Positions 44,301 to 54,202 of a stretch of 64,000 nucleotides of DNA are shown one piece after another. Within the stretch, counting starts at the first letter, position 1, and each line of letters starts with the position of its first letter. The stretch spans positions 1,164,001 through 1,228,000 of the forward strand of contig MCFH01000007.1 in assembly GCA_002104945.1 (NCBI GenBank), read 5' to 3'. The position numbers and the translations under genes were made by a program. Under the pieces are notes generated by a model that was not told the DNA's origin, did no database searches, and saw only the letters and a program-made list of their open reading frames with translations. The stretch is from Piromyces finnis. Lineage: Eukaryota; Neocallimastigomycota; Neocallimastigomycetes; Neocallimastigales; Neocallimastigaceae.

Positions 44301-47227
44301 GTTTTTATAATCGTAAAAATGGTCAATTAATTAAAGAACATATGTTGGATAACAATAAAAATATTTCTTCCACTATCTACTACGAATATTCCAATGAGCA
44401 TCAAGCTTTCCCAAAAAAGATTTACAAGTTACACGGTGAAATTAGTAGTGCAAATTACCGTGATTTCATTCAAATCAGTAAGTCACCAGAGCTTTATGAA
44501 GAACAATACCTTACTAGTAATGAGCTTTCCCTAATTACTATGTCAATACTTCATGTCGTCAGTAGTAGTGGTGAAAAAATAGATATTCAAGTCAATTATA
44601 CTTATGATCATGCTAATACTACATTGTCTTATGCTCAACACCTCTTTACTACTTATAAATGTATGAGTGAAATGTGGGTTATGGTTGTATACTATTCTGA
44701 AAGATGGAGAAATGACGATTTTGGAAAAGATATTCCACCAAAGTTAAAAGAAGTTCATTTTTGCCGTTTAAGTGATCCTCAAACGGAATTTGTTACTGAA
44801 TTCGATTACTCTCATCCACAACATGTCAAAAATAAGACAACTATGCTTTCAAAAGATTCTAAATTTAATCCAATATCTGTTCCAACACCGAAAGAAGTAG
44901 CTGAAGATCCATATTTCCTTTTAAAAAGACGTCCACCACAATCCTATTATTTCAGTAATGAACTTCTCACTTCTCGTCTTAAAGAATCTAAATCCTTCAA
45001 CCCATTTTCAAATACATCAAAGCATTCCTTTTATACTAAACCATTTAGTACTGCTCGTAGTCGTCAAGAATTATGGAGTTTTTGGAGAGCTGGTAATCTT
45101 CCAGGTGTCTATGCTCGTGATATTGATGAAGACATTTTACGTAAAGAAAACGCTCTTAAATCTTATTGGAAGCATCGTGATATGGGTTATCGTGAAAAAG
45201 CTCGCAAAGACCTTCAAAAAGAAAAAGAAGTTCTTGATGTTATCTTAATTGTTAATGATATTCCAACTATCCGTTCTAACCTTCACTTACGTTTCAGTGA
45301 TCTAGCAATTTTGGCCACTGGTGGAGATGCAACTGAAATTTCATCCTCAAAAGATTTGGTAGTACAAAATGCCAAGAATTTTGCTGCCAGTCACAGCATG
45401 TCTTACTTCTCTACTATTTCACATTCTAGATCAAAAGTTGCTAAACCTAACGTTACATTATTATCAATTAATCGTGGTCATACAATTACTATTAGTGAAG
45501 ATGAAGGCAATGATGATATTTTAGATGTTGTCAATTTAGATAGTGGTACATGGCCAACTGGTGGTGGTGGTGTTGGTAGTTGTCGTAGGGATTTAATTGA
45601 TTATTTAGACCGTATTCGTTGGACAGCTATTGTTGAAATTGGTGGTGCTGAATTAGTTCAACGTGATTATCAAATTGAAAGAAACATCACTTCTATCCGT
45701 TATCTCCCTCTCTGGGATAATGATTTCTCTTCACCAAACGAAAATGTCTATCGTGAACATGATTATCTTTCATTACGTAGAAAAACACAAGCAACCAGAG
45801 ATAATATTATTCAATCTATTTTCATTCCAATGGTTAAACTTCTTATTCAAGGTATGATAGAAACCAAATTTACTGAAGATAACTTGGACTGCTATGAAAA
45901 GCTTTTCATTGATATGTACCTATACTTCCAAAAATGTGATTGGTCAATCTCATGGAATCATAAAAAAACACAAATTGTATGGTTAAAAACATGGTTAGAA
46001 TACTGTGAAAAGGAATTAAGTAAGGGCAACTCTTTAAGTGTAGAAATGCCAACTGTTTCTGAAATAGATATGCTCTTCTCTCTTACCACACGTTTATTAT
46101 TACCAATTACTGCTGAAATTCCAAATATATCTGTTTTTCATGCTTCTCACCATGGTGTTCAAGCCATTATTGGCGTTGTTGCCAAAGCTTTATATAAGTC
46201 AAGACTAATTATTTGGGATCATGGTATATTATGGCGTGAGCGTCTGTTTGGTTTATGTTATAGTGATACTATGCCAAGATTTATTCAAAACGGTTTTGTT
46301 GGATTAACGCGCTTAATTTCTTATTTAGTCTATAGTAAGGCTGATTATATTACACCATGTACCAGTATTCAAAATGTTACATGGGAAGAATGGTTAAGTG
46401 GTAAAAAATATAATAATCAAAGAAAAATGATTGAAGCTCGTGAAAAAATTTATCCTATTGTTAATGGTATGAATGTTGCAAAGTTTAATCCAAATCCAGA
46501 ACGTGAATTTTCAACACCATTAGCAGTTATGCTTTCTCATATTAGTTCTGTTAAGGATATTCACAATGCTATCTATTCAGCTAATATTATTGTTAACAAA
46601 ATGGGTATACATAGCTATAAACTTCATATTTATGGTTCTCTTCAAAAAGATCCAAATTATACTGCTGAAACACTTAATCTTATTTCTTCTTTGAATTTAA
46701 CTGAAAATGTAATTTTGAAGGGTTTAGGTAATCCATCCAATGTTCTTCCAACTGGATGGGTCTTTGTTAATTCTTCCATTACTGAAGGTTTACCATTGGC
46801 TATTGGGGAAGCTGGTTTATGTGGATTACCTGTAGTATGTACAGATGTTGGTGGTTCTCGAGAAGTTGTTTCTGATCTTAAAAATAATATAGTCTATGGT
46901 AAGATTGTACCACCACAGAAACCAAATCAATTAGCCATTGCTCAATTATCTGTCCTTTGTATGACAGATGGTCTACAACAGATTGTAAATAAAAAATCAA
47001 AAGATACATTAACAATTGAAGAATTAATAAAGAAGGGCCAAGATGCTATTGAAGCACGTATGAAAGATCCATTAATAAAAGAAAGTCGACGTGAATTAGG
47101 TCTTCTATTAAGAAAAAGAACCATTGAAAAATTCTCAATCACAAGATACTGGAGACAACATGAACAATTATTATGGTTAGGACATTTATCCAATAAACGT
47201 GAAAAGCTAATGAATATGTACAGTTAG
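38348..47227 (+). CDS. Giant multi-span GT4 (PelF-like) glycosyltransferase
   Basis: A single intronless frame of 2,959 codons. The C-terminal 400 residues form a GT-B retaining glycosyltransferase of family GT4: HASHHGVQ near residue 2598, then RLIIWDHGILWRER near 2618-2631 (PelF-type nucleotide-sugar enzymes have a similar TEHGIY.RER block), INPIVNG-like IYPIVNGMNVAKF, and the donor-binding E-x7-E motif EGLPLAIGE with Glu2813 and Glu2821. Upstream are about 12 membrane spans in two clusters (roughly 924-1117 and 1256-1475), separated by a basic cytoplasmic-type segment. The N-terminal 900 residues and residues about 1500-2300 are soluble and not assigned. The architecture suggests a membrane-bound synthase that makes and perhaps moves a polysaccharide. 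Donor and product are unknown. Codon use is less A+T-extreme than in the low-complexity genes, as expected of a highly constrained protein. Confidence 0.85.
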   Translation: MGNETNISNYKWQICYKKPLFNGEEIENFAIWNSDLNYLNEVKNPVDILIIQYHAFYRSISNNGSYDSLSVDSGPIDSVTLDIDNYNGKPPMSAYTKDRFIAKNISNEALLSKLDSNKYSQSNLERMDNSNLPQSDYNTNLTGFNNISLCVDTEVLYGSKRILVDVDISEFIRSYAGKITTLTIGKYITKKIKKLIDISSINWIWGFYFSNLQNLIDKYGIENCQQFLFIFRKAFPYYAIFTDIKKLDVFEEIRDLIHGIILYNVVFHQDGKQKSRWEWGNMKFQDYIAALRNEISLRTDFIVLDAEVLPPEKNQSFHHYQRRRYYRKWIMGNNFKGWISFDPEFNSLKCIGPPEFPLVNDLDIYEMCTSTEVKSCRNLILNILPQLDWKDKLLNHYIWKKVLRETDFPKDITDRIPSINNVTQIELSDVLICQPSKPELPSINDVIGKTNNQKTSKKSNSDLLWSESGIEGSSNHLWKQINQTHRVFSTTAIGKTYGNERRKQVEIKLIDIMINLLEKNLLKSINVSTSGNTNQSMSIINNSMVSLSDDEYELQPEMEEIIDFIDSIIKNPSPLVVRILNEVFGGYDVAIEHFKELNENLLNNNISIYIGTNSSFILKENPDELPYKKVWAIMGLDDNEKLYIFVPENCPNIVELVINCYFRRFFYHDSGKCLLLESLIVAQENPEYLPISHRVFYEIENSSYSELFYFIRNTYLIQNSMENKIQNQIERELLSAYASYICDYSHHLLVEKFDYYDKIKEQVKIGYEPLHEPEKEMYDLVAYCSLDPLGDRLIKEFSKRIENSMIKNCYPANSSEALALSYLFMLFWKACRRVAWLNMESSLITMNPSFIPDYDQVAVAMEMITTQSNLNMMFDLNSHQLASYMHPILRNNVKESREIKENLVVESMDKGTDTKKARQLANAFLFVYPVIIDLILVRWIGSGIFINGYMDNTTKDVLNFIFIFIFPVCGGLMNSIARTCTFYYFYKSFSLMTAAFLRRYSASLIILSIVSIGIGIASLFRTGYDITYMFLFMIYAFLFGHYLILFSILGSIKDINIWIFKNKGPSIALLGSAILLIPNLFCYYIFNDSTHSKLILSIYDIGFIISNLFMLFGYRRLSRNYLNFTNKIKIPTKEEIQEYYAIDNPKPTIFVDETQKNYMKRIALWERSARIYYMNKINKAKKAVKKNNNSIIHERLKQKPYEEELMGWYIQRSGSTAPLKYSNEWDTMLKCALEELKKKIQVEKINRGDLLFDFERVVIYFGIFYFIYIFIDKWALLFLEGKPYLFLPKRLAAKKEIPFEDYLNGSLYATLFMLICSGFLELTLSRVLSCKNKEKNSRLGWFTSKEMISQYKKDDIYVYKNELVKFLLVIIVMLGGMTGIILFLHGYKRSVLETYGIVAFGFVGFLIGLYHKLFFYSRECEVRLNKFLIVIVILCIGFSAFLKYYCKTLFYSFYATCVGGWLFCLCTVFIYYGGFNSDVHYSVNLSPHLASSGQRFIGQKNDLLARENLEIYLRKIPSKNFITPSEILLKSVYAMILDAKDRFRNLSSRNILKICFPDSEDLLQNIYESFYNGSIKVKIAPEETFNIRGQRYCAISFKNKVKNVLDIYTFLPPIANDYIGDQIDPKLIEWVASSVIHEYAEQNAGYSHAEAAILELLIKDGEKLSELPIRYQYQICVSDKRELKKLIYGYVELEKRKALLDIDIDCEWEKLQRNTKLFLIQLNTIWYKYINRISKKYNIESISINGKIPSDLTKLLHKKHNNNMKINQIIAFSVLSIYVARRVGDLCLNEKLPKEIMVHKRSLKKQASKELFNRRYSISRSISRKLPKKDKRENKYNVTSITNTRSKFVEQLEELEFIIYLAFTGDNRFGREFSTTNHFYITRLILSTIFKISTKIRWILTKKFYLNEKNIKNLLERMKKGSFRDHYYNKERQIVRIDSYNTSLSNVVSLVESNREGYLIATRYFQNKATADWKPTSKDKPFSIGFYNRKNGQLIKEHMLDNNKNISSTIYYEYSNEHQAFPKKIYKLHGEISSANYRDFIQISKSPELYEEQYLTSNELSLITMSILHVVSSSGEKIDIQVNYTYDHANTTLSYAQHLFTTYKCMSEMWVMVVYYSERWRNDDFGKDIPPKLKEVHFCRLSDPQTEFVTEFDYSHPQHVKNKTTMLSKDSKFNPISVPTPKEVAEDPYFLLKRRPPQSYYFSNELLTSRLKESKSFNPFSNTSKHSFYTKPFSTARSRQELWSFWRAGNLPGVYARDIDEDILRKENALKSYWKHRDMGYREKARKDLQKEKEVLDVILIVNDIPTIRSNLHLRFSDLAILATGGDATEISSSKDLVVQNAKNFAASHSMSYFSTISHSRSKVAKPNVTLLSINRGHTITISEDEGNDDILDVVNLDSGTWPTGGGGVGSCRRDLIDYLDRIRWTAIVEIGGAELVQRDYQIERNITSIRYLPLWDNDFSSPNENVYREHDYLSLRRKTQATRDNIIQSIFIPMVKLLIQGMIETKFTEDNLDCYEKLFIDMYLYFQKCDWSISWNHKKTQIVWLKTWLEYCEKELSKGNSLSVEMPTVSEIDMLFSLTTRLLLPITAEIPNISVFHASHHGVQAIIGVVAKALYKSRLIIWDHGILWRERLFGLCYSDTMPRFIQNGFVGLTRLISYLVYSKADYITPCTSIQNVTWEEWLSGKKYNNQRKMIEAREKIYPIVNGMNVAKFNPNPEREFSTPLAVMLSHISSVKDIHNAIYSANIIVNKMGIHSYKLHIYGSLQKDPNYTAETLNLISSLNLTENVILKGLGNPSNVLPTGWVFVNSSITEGLPLAIGEAGLCGLPVVCTDVGGSREVVSDLKNNIVYGKIVPPQKPNQLAIAQLSVLCMTDGLQQIVNKKSKDTLTIEELIKKGQDAIEARMKDPLIKESRRELGLLLRKRTIEKFSITRYWRQHEQLLWLGHLSNKREKLMNMYS

Positions 47228-48085
47228 GATAATTAGATTTAAAAAATTTTTAAAAAAAGAAAAAAAAAAAATTAACATAAATATATCACATAATTAATTA
47301 AAAAAAATATTACCATTTTTTATAATCATTAATACTATAATTAAATTATTATATCTATTCACAACCATTTTTTATAATTAATATTATTAAGTTATTATAT
47401 TTATTCATATTTTATAAAATATTTATTGTATTTATTTATAATATTTTAATTTTTGAGATCTATTAAATAAATTTATTAATAAATAAATTATTTCTTTTCT
47501 TATGCATATCTTTTTAATTTTAATAAAATTTTAATCAATTAATAATATATATAATAATTATATATTAACTGAAAGTAATATAAAATAATAAAAAATAAAT
47601 ATAAAAGGAATAAAATTAGATATATAAAAGCATTTCAAATGTTTTATTATATATATTTTCTTTGTCAATGGTATATATCCTATTATTATGTATATATTAT
47701 ATCATTATTATTTATTAATTTATTAATTTCTTTTTTTTTATTTATTTTTTTATTTATAAATACAAAATAATTAATTTTTTTCTTTTATGACTATATATAT
47801 AAACATAAATATATTTATATAATAAGAAAATTGATAATAATGTTTTCTATTATGGAAAAAAATATATAATAAATTATTGACTTTTATATTTTAATCCTAA
47901 ATTTCAATACAAACCTCTAATTAATATATAATTATAATTAAAAAAATTATTCAACTAAAACAAAAAAATTAATAATATATTGATTAGAAAATAAAAAAAA
48001 AAAAAAAAAAAAACTGAAAAACAATTATAAATATTAAAAGAAATATAAAAAAAAAAACATTATATTTATATTAATTAATAATTTA
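47228..48085. other. Convergent 3' region, no gene seen
   Basis: About 860 bp between the 3' ends of the glycosyltransferase and RGS genes. It has A+T-rich repeats and an A run near 47994-48012. Nothing else was recognised. Confidence 0.55.
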
Positions 48086-48943
48086 TTATTGTATTAAACA
48101 ACAACATTTACTGGTTTTTTCTTGTTTTCCATTTGATTCTATTTGTGCTGATTTTGTGATAACTTCAGGTTTAGGGGTATTAATATCTTTTTCTTTTTGC
48201 GCTGTATTATCTGAAGCTTCTTTATTTTGTTTTACATTAGGAAAAACTATTTCTACGTTTTCATGGAATAAATTAGATGAAACAGTAGGCTGTTGAGTAT
48301 TTGTCTGTTCTGATACCTTAGATTTATATTGGCCTGATAAAATAGCTCTTAAAAATCTAGGATAACTTTCTGTTTTCATCATTTCAAATGCTTTATTCAT
48401 CGCAGGTAATAGAATATCAGGATGTAAATTGTTTCCATCATATATATATTGAGTTAAGCGGGATCTAATAACTTGGGATAAGTTTATTTCTTTAGGTGCA
48501 CCAATTTGTATATAGCTACGTGAAATATCTTGTAATATATATGATAAATATTGTCTATCACCCTCTTCTAATTGTTTTGTTTGTTGTTGATGTGCTAGGT
48601 TTTGCTGACTAGAGTAATCTGATTGCAAATTTCCATTTTTTATTTTATCGAATTCAAGGTATCTACTTCCTTGATTAGACGACGATTCTTGATCTTCACT
48701 ATTTCCTGCTGTTAATTTATTAAAACGCTTTAAGGCTTCTGTTCTATAAATGCATGCTTCTGAATAAAAATCTACGTTATCGTGACTAAGTTCTGTTAAA
48801 CAAAATGCACGATAATCAGCATAACTATATGGTGGTGGGAATTTATTAGTTAATATTCCTCTAAGTGGATATTTTGAACGTTGTTCTGACTCCTCATTAT
48901 TACCGACTTTATTTGTTGATGTATTATTACCATCTCCATCCAT
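48086..48943 (-). CDS. RGS-domain protein with C-terminal CAAX box
   Basis: Regulators of G-protein signalling speed up GTP hydrolysis by G-alpha subunits and so switch off receptor signals. The protein has 285 residues in one exon. After a short polar N-terminus, residues about 26-75 (LRGILTNKFPPPYSYADYRA, then FCLTELSHDNVDFYSEACIY) and 130-198 (INLSQVIRSRLTQYI, then AFEMMKTESYPRFL) show the two halves of an RGS fold. They are separated by a Gln/Ser-rich loop of about 50 residues that is longer than usual. The tail ends KCCCLIQ. CLIQ fits a farnesylation CAAX box, and the two cysteines before it are likely palmitoylated, so the protein should sit on a membrane. A class C GPCR-like receptor lies 13 kb away. 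Confidence 0.85.
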   Translation of the reverse strand: MDGDGNNTSTNKVGNNEESEQRSKYPLRGILTNKFPPPYSYADYRAFCLTELSHDNVDFYSEACIYRTEALKRFNKLTAGNSEDQESSSNQGSRYLEFDKIKNGNLQSDYSSQQNLAHQQQTKQLEEGDRQYLSYILQDISRSYIQIGAPKEINLSQVIRSRLTQYIYDGNNLHPDILLPAMNKAFEMMKTESYPRFLRAILSGQYKSKVSEQTNTQQPTVSSNLFHENVEIVFPNVKQNKEASDNTAQKEKDINTPKPEVITKSAQIESNGKQEKTSKCCCLIQ

Positions 48944-50858
48944 TATAAAAACTGAATATTTATTCTTTATTCTTTAAATATATATATATTTATTTATATA
49001 TATAACTATTTCAATATTTTTATAAAATATTAAAATTCTCCAATCTTTTTCTTTTTTTTTTTTTTTTTCTTATTCTTTCTATATATAAACTAGTAAAGAT
49101 ATAAAAATAATATTTCAAGATATTTTCTTTATTTAATCTTCCTATTATTTTTAAAAGTACATATATATATTGTATATTTGAAATAGATATAATTTCCGAT
49201 TTATTGGTTTATCAATAATACCATTATATAAAATGTAAAATATATATAAAAAAATAGTTATAAGTAAAATATAAATTATATATCTTTAAAATAATTATAT
49301 TTAATAATAATTAGTATTAAGTGAAGTTAATAATATGTAATAACGATGTCATTTTATATTTTATTAACTTATTGATATTGCAAACTTATAAATTTGTTTT
49401 TGTTTTTTGAAAATTTTTTTATGAATTTAAAAAATTTTTAAAATTTATTTCTTATATTAATATTTGAAATACTTATTACAACTACTAATTAATATAATAT
49501 CTTTCTTTCAATAATCTTTTATGCTTTCACTTCAAGATAATCCTATTATGAAATGAATATTTTTAATGGATTATATTAAATTAATAAATTAATGAATTAA
49601 ATAAATATTCCAATTTTTAATTCAGTTATATCTTGTTTCTTCATATATATAATTATGAATTTTTGAAAAACTCGTATATTAGTCATTAACTATTTTAAAA
49701 AAAATTTACAAGTATTTTTATTTTTATTATATTTTATCTCTAATATTTATGTAATATGAATTTTTAATAAAATTATTAATCCTCTTTTTTTTTTTCCTTT
49801 TTTATTGAAATCTCGATATTATTTTTAAGACAATAATAGTATTTACAAATAAATCATTATATTTAAATAAGATCGGTCTTTAATTGTTCAAAGTTAATGA
49901 TTCATAATTCTTTATTACAATAATAGGTTTTATTTTTATAAATAATTTATTATATTTTATATGATATAATTATAGTAATATTATTTTGGAACTTTCTAAT
50001 GAATAAGTAATAATAAATAAAATGATATTTAATTACTTTTCTTATTATCAATTCTATATTCAATAATTCAATAATAATAATCTAAATGTTTCTTAGAAAC
50101 TTATTATAATCACAATTCTTACTTTTTTTTAGACAAAATTTTATATAATAATTTCTCTGTATTTTTTCTTTACTTTTTTTTTTTTTTTTTGAAAATGAAT
50201 ACAAACTTTATTAATAACAAAATTATAATTAGATTCTATTTTTCATTTAAATAATAATTATTTTAATTACTACCAACCACTATAATATTTGTTCAAAAAA
50301 TAGATTTTATTATAATTTTATTACATAAATAAAAAAAAGCATTATAACAATCATTTATCTCATATATATAATTGTTATTTTATTTTTCTTTATATACAAT
50401 TAAAATTTTATTTGTTATAATTATAAAAAATATATATGCATTAAATTTTCTTTATTTTTAACTTTATATTATTTCTCCTTAAATTCTTAATATTTATAAT
50501 TATGGATTAAACATAATTAAAACATAAATAGATTAAACTTAATTCTATATAAATGAAAATACTATACAATTTAAAATTTAAAAATTACAAACCATATTTT
50601 TATATAACAATTTTTTTTTTAGAGTATCAATAATTTAAATTTTTATTATTATATGAAAAAAATAAAAAAGTTTATATATATAGTTTTAAAATTGACTAAA
50701 TTTTTATTTTTTTTTGTTTATGTAATCTTTTAGTTTTTCAATTTTAAGTTTAATATTTTTTATGTTTTGTATTTAAGAAAGAAAAAAGCATTATTGTTGT
50801 TAATACACTATAAATAATTTTTTTTTAACTTATTTATATGAAGTAAATGAATACTAAT

Positions 50859-50903
<45 letters not shown>

Positions 50904-51622
50904 TTAGATTAGTTTTAAATAAGAAAATAAAATATCAAGATTTTATTATATGTTTTTTTAATATACTCTTTCTATAAATAAAAATCATTATACATAAATA
51001 TTTATTATCAATTAAATAATTAACTTTATTTTTATAGTAAAGTTTATATTATCAATAAAAATTTTCTAAAATTAGAATTAAGTTATAAGATTATTATTAT
51101 ATTGGTATTATCTATATCATATTAATATAATTAATCCCATTCACTTTATCAAAACAATAAAAAAACTTCTATTAAAATAAAAAAGAGCTGTATATAATAA
51201 TGATTTTTTTTTATACTTATATATTTGCTAGACATAATTTATTGATGATTTATATATATATATATATATATAAAAATTGAAATAAACTAAATATTTATTA
51301 AATAAAATTTAAATATACTAAAAAAAAAATTGATTTAATGCTTGCTTAGGAATATAGAGTTTACTTTTTGTTATCATTATTTATTTAATATTTTTTTATT
51401 CTTATTATTCTTATATTGTTTTGATTTTAATTTTAATTTATTAGAACAAAAAAAAATTCAATTGATGTTTTTTAATTATCTTTTTAATATTATTATTACT
51501 ATTTTTAATAATAATAATAAAACCAATTTTTAAAAGCTTATAAAGAACTTAGAACATTTGTTTCTATAATTTCTTTTTTTTTTATAAATATTAGTATAAT
51601 TATAAGCAATTAAATTTTCTAT
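48944..51622. other. 2.7-kb intergenic region with a long poly-A run
   Basis: It contains T runs near 49048-49068 and 50178-50190, an uninterrupted run of 40 A residues at about 50860-50899, and a TA repeat near 51252-51272. No gene was recognised. The region should include the RGS promoter and the epimerase terminator. Confidence 0.55.
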
Positions 51623-53345
51623 TTAAACAACAGTTAAAACTTGTCCACCTTCATAAATAGCATCAACATCAAGCTCAATTGGTTGATAGACGCTACCAAC
51701 TAATTAAATTTTATATATAAACTTTAATCAATATATATTTTCAATTAATTAAAAAAATTTATATATACGAAAAAAGTTGTTTTTTTTTTTTTTTACCTTC
51801 AAAACAGAACATCTTTTTATTGTTATTATAATTAATAATATATATATATATATTTTATTTAATTCATATGAAAATCAACTAATTATTATATATATTATTA
51901 TTAATAATAATATTATTTAATGATGGTTATTACATTTGGGTAGCTTTCTTCACCAAAATCAGCCATTCTTTTTGATTTTTCAATCCATGGATTCCAAACA
52001 ACAATATCTGGTAAAGTACATTTTTCAGCGATAATATCATTCTTAAAACCGGTTTGTAATTTAAATGATTTTTGATTTACGTCATAATAAATGCTATCGA
52101 CTTCTTTTTGGAAAACAATTTTTTGTCTGTCTTCCATCTTCTTTTCGCCATTACCTTCTGGTGAAGTATCAATATAGTTGTAATTTTTTAAACCATGAAC
52201 ACCGGCTTCAGTTAAATCCTAATAATATAAAAAATTTTAATTTTATTTTATTTTTTTTATTAGATAATTAAATACATTTATTCTGTGAATTATTATTTAT
52301 ATAAGAAGATATAAATTTTAAATAGTAAAGCTTAATTATAATGTACCTTAACATTAAAGTAGGTGTGTAAAAGGGTATTGAATAACCATGGTTCATTACC
52401 AGTATTCTTAATCTTTATCTTAGTACTTAATGATTTTCCTTTTTGTAATAATAATTATTTGTTTTATATAATATTTTTTAAATATGCGTTTAGAATATTT
52501 ATTGTTATTTTTATAATTATTCTTATTTTACCATCTAAAAGGACGGTATAAACTAATTTAAATTGGTGTGGCCAAATTTCAAGATATTTTTTGTTAATTT
52601 CCTTGTCGGTTAAAACTATTAATATTGATGAATTAATAATGCTTAGATATTTGATATATATATATTATAAATTAAAATAAAATATATATATAAATAAAGA
52701 ATATTATTACTAAATGAAACTTCCTTTCTGTCAGGAGTGTTAATATTTATACCACCCCATTTCCAAGTAGAAATTCTAGCAAAACCTATTTTAATTTGAT
52801 ATATGTTATTAAAAAAAAAAATCTCCTTTAATTATTAAAATTTAAACAATAAAGGAAATATGTTACCATGAGATGGGAGGTCTGTAGTTAGTTTAGTATT
52901 AAATTGAGGGAAAACTATAGGAATACCACCACGAATGGCTTTAGAGCCATTTAAAATAGCTTTTTTACTTGTATTAAAATTAAAGAATTAAATTAAAAAT
53001 ATTGATTTAGTATAAAGACACAATTTCAAAAATAATTTTTTCTAGTTAATAATGAATGATTAATTTTTTTTTTACCTTAAGAAAATTCTCTCTTGACCTT
53101 CAACAATCCATGAAGTTAAAGTAGCGCCATACATGTATACCTTTATTATTTAAATTTATTAATATTTATTACTATCTTCATTTTTATATAAATATTTAAG
53201 ATAATGAAAATTTTTAAAAGTTATTGACTATTTTTTTTAAAAAAAAAATAAATAAATAAATTACCTCAGCAGAAGCGATAGTGTTGTTAATTTTAACTTT
53301 AATTAAATTACCGTTATCGTCTCTTATTAAATCAATTCCACTCAT
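51623..53345 (-). CDS. Glucose-6-phosphate 1-epimerase
   Basis: Interconverts the alpha and beta anomers of glucose 6-phosphate (aldose-1-epimerase-like family; yeast YMR099C). Nine exons in transcript order: 53345-53265, 53140-53076, 52967-52867, 52785-52711, 52615-52532, 52438-52347, 52218-51934, 51812-51797, 51699-51623. They join in phase to 291 residues, the usual family length. Family marks are YGATLTSW, RGGIPIVFPQF, PSHGFAR with His82 and Arg86, the second histidine in LLHTYF (His160), DIVVWNPW, and MADFGEESYPN running into MFCFE with Glu266, the expected catalytic base. That last motif comes from a 16-nt exon. Cytosolic, with no targeting signal seen. The bidirectional spacer to the next gene is about 860 bp. 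Confidence 0.93.
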
Positions 53346-54202
53346 TTTCTACTTTATTTATAAGAAATTTTACAAAATATTATAATAAATGGATTATACT
53401 TCAAATTATTTTACCTAATTTTAAATAAATAAAATAAAACTAAAAATATATATAATAATAAATTATAATAAAAAATAAGAAACATAAAAAAATTAGTTTT
53501 CTATATAATAATGATTATAATATTATAATTTTATAATTCTTAACATCTACTTATTTATTTATAAGTACTGTATTATTTTTTTTTAAATGCATTACAAGAA
53601 AAATACTATTAAACTTAATTAAATTAATTTATGATTGGCAACAGAAAATCAAATTTTGAATTATTTTATCTAATTAATTTAGATAAAAAATAATTACATA
53701 AATGAATGATTTAATATAAAATAAAATTTATTAAATAATATTTTTCATTTTATAGATAAAATAAAATAATTTAATCTTAAAAAAAAAAAATAAATTCTAA
53801 TTTCAAAAAAAAAGGACTTTTTTTTTTGTATTTTGAATTAATATTGGTAGCTTTTTACAATATATATTATTGATTTTAGCTTTTATTACTACTATTATTG
53901 TTATTATTATTTTTATTATTATTATTATTATTAAAATATTAATTATTATTAAGAAAAATATATGTATATATTTTAAATAATAATAGTACTATACTACCTT
54001 TTTATAAGAAATATTAATTTATAAAAATTAATTTTATTTTAAAATAACTTAATATTTTTATTTAAAAAAAAATTTCTTTTATTTAAATATACTATTACTG
54101 CATAATTATAAACCTATATTTATTATAATATACTATAACTTTTTTATAAAAAAAAAAAAAACATTAAATTAAAATATATATAACAATTGTTTAAAACTTT
54201 AT
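53346..54202. other. Divergent promoter region
   Basis: About 860 bp between two diverging start codons (53345 minus, 54203 plus). It is A+T-rich with an ATT repeat near 53890-53932. No individual promoter element can be pointed out with confidence. Confidence 0.5.

Noticed and set aside
51342-51533. 63-codon open frame downstream of the epimerase
   Set aside because: It is Phe/Asn/Leu-rich with random composition, in the 3' flank of another gene.
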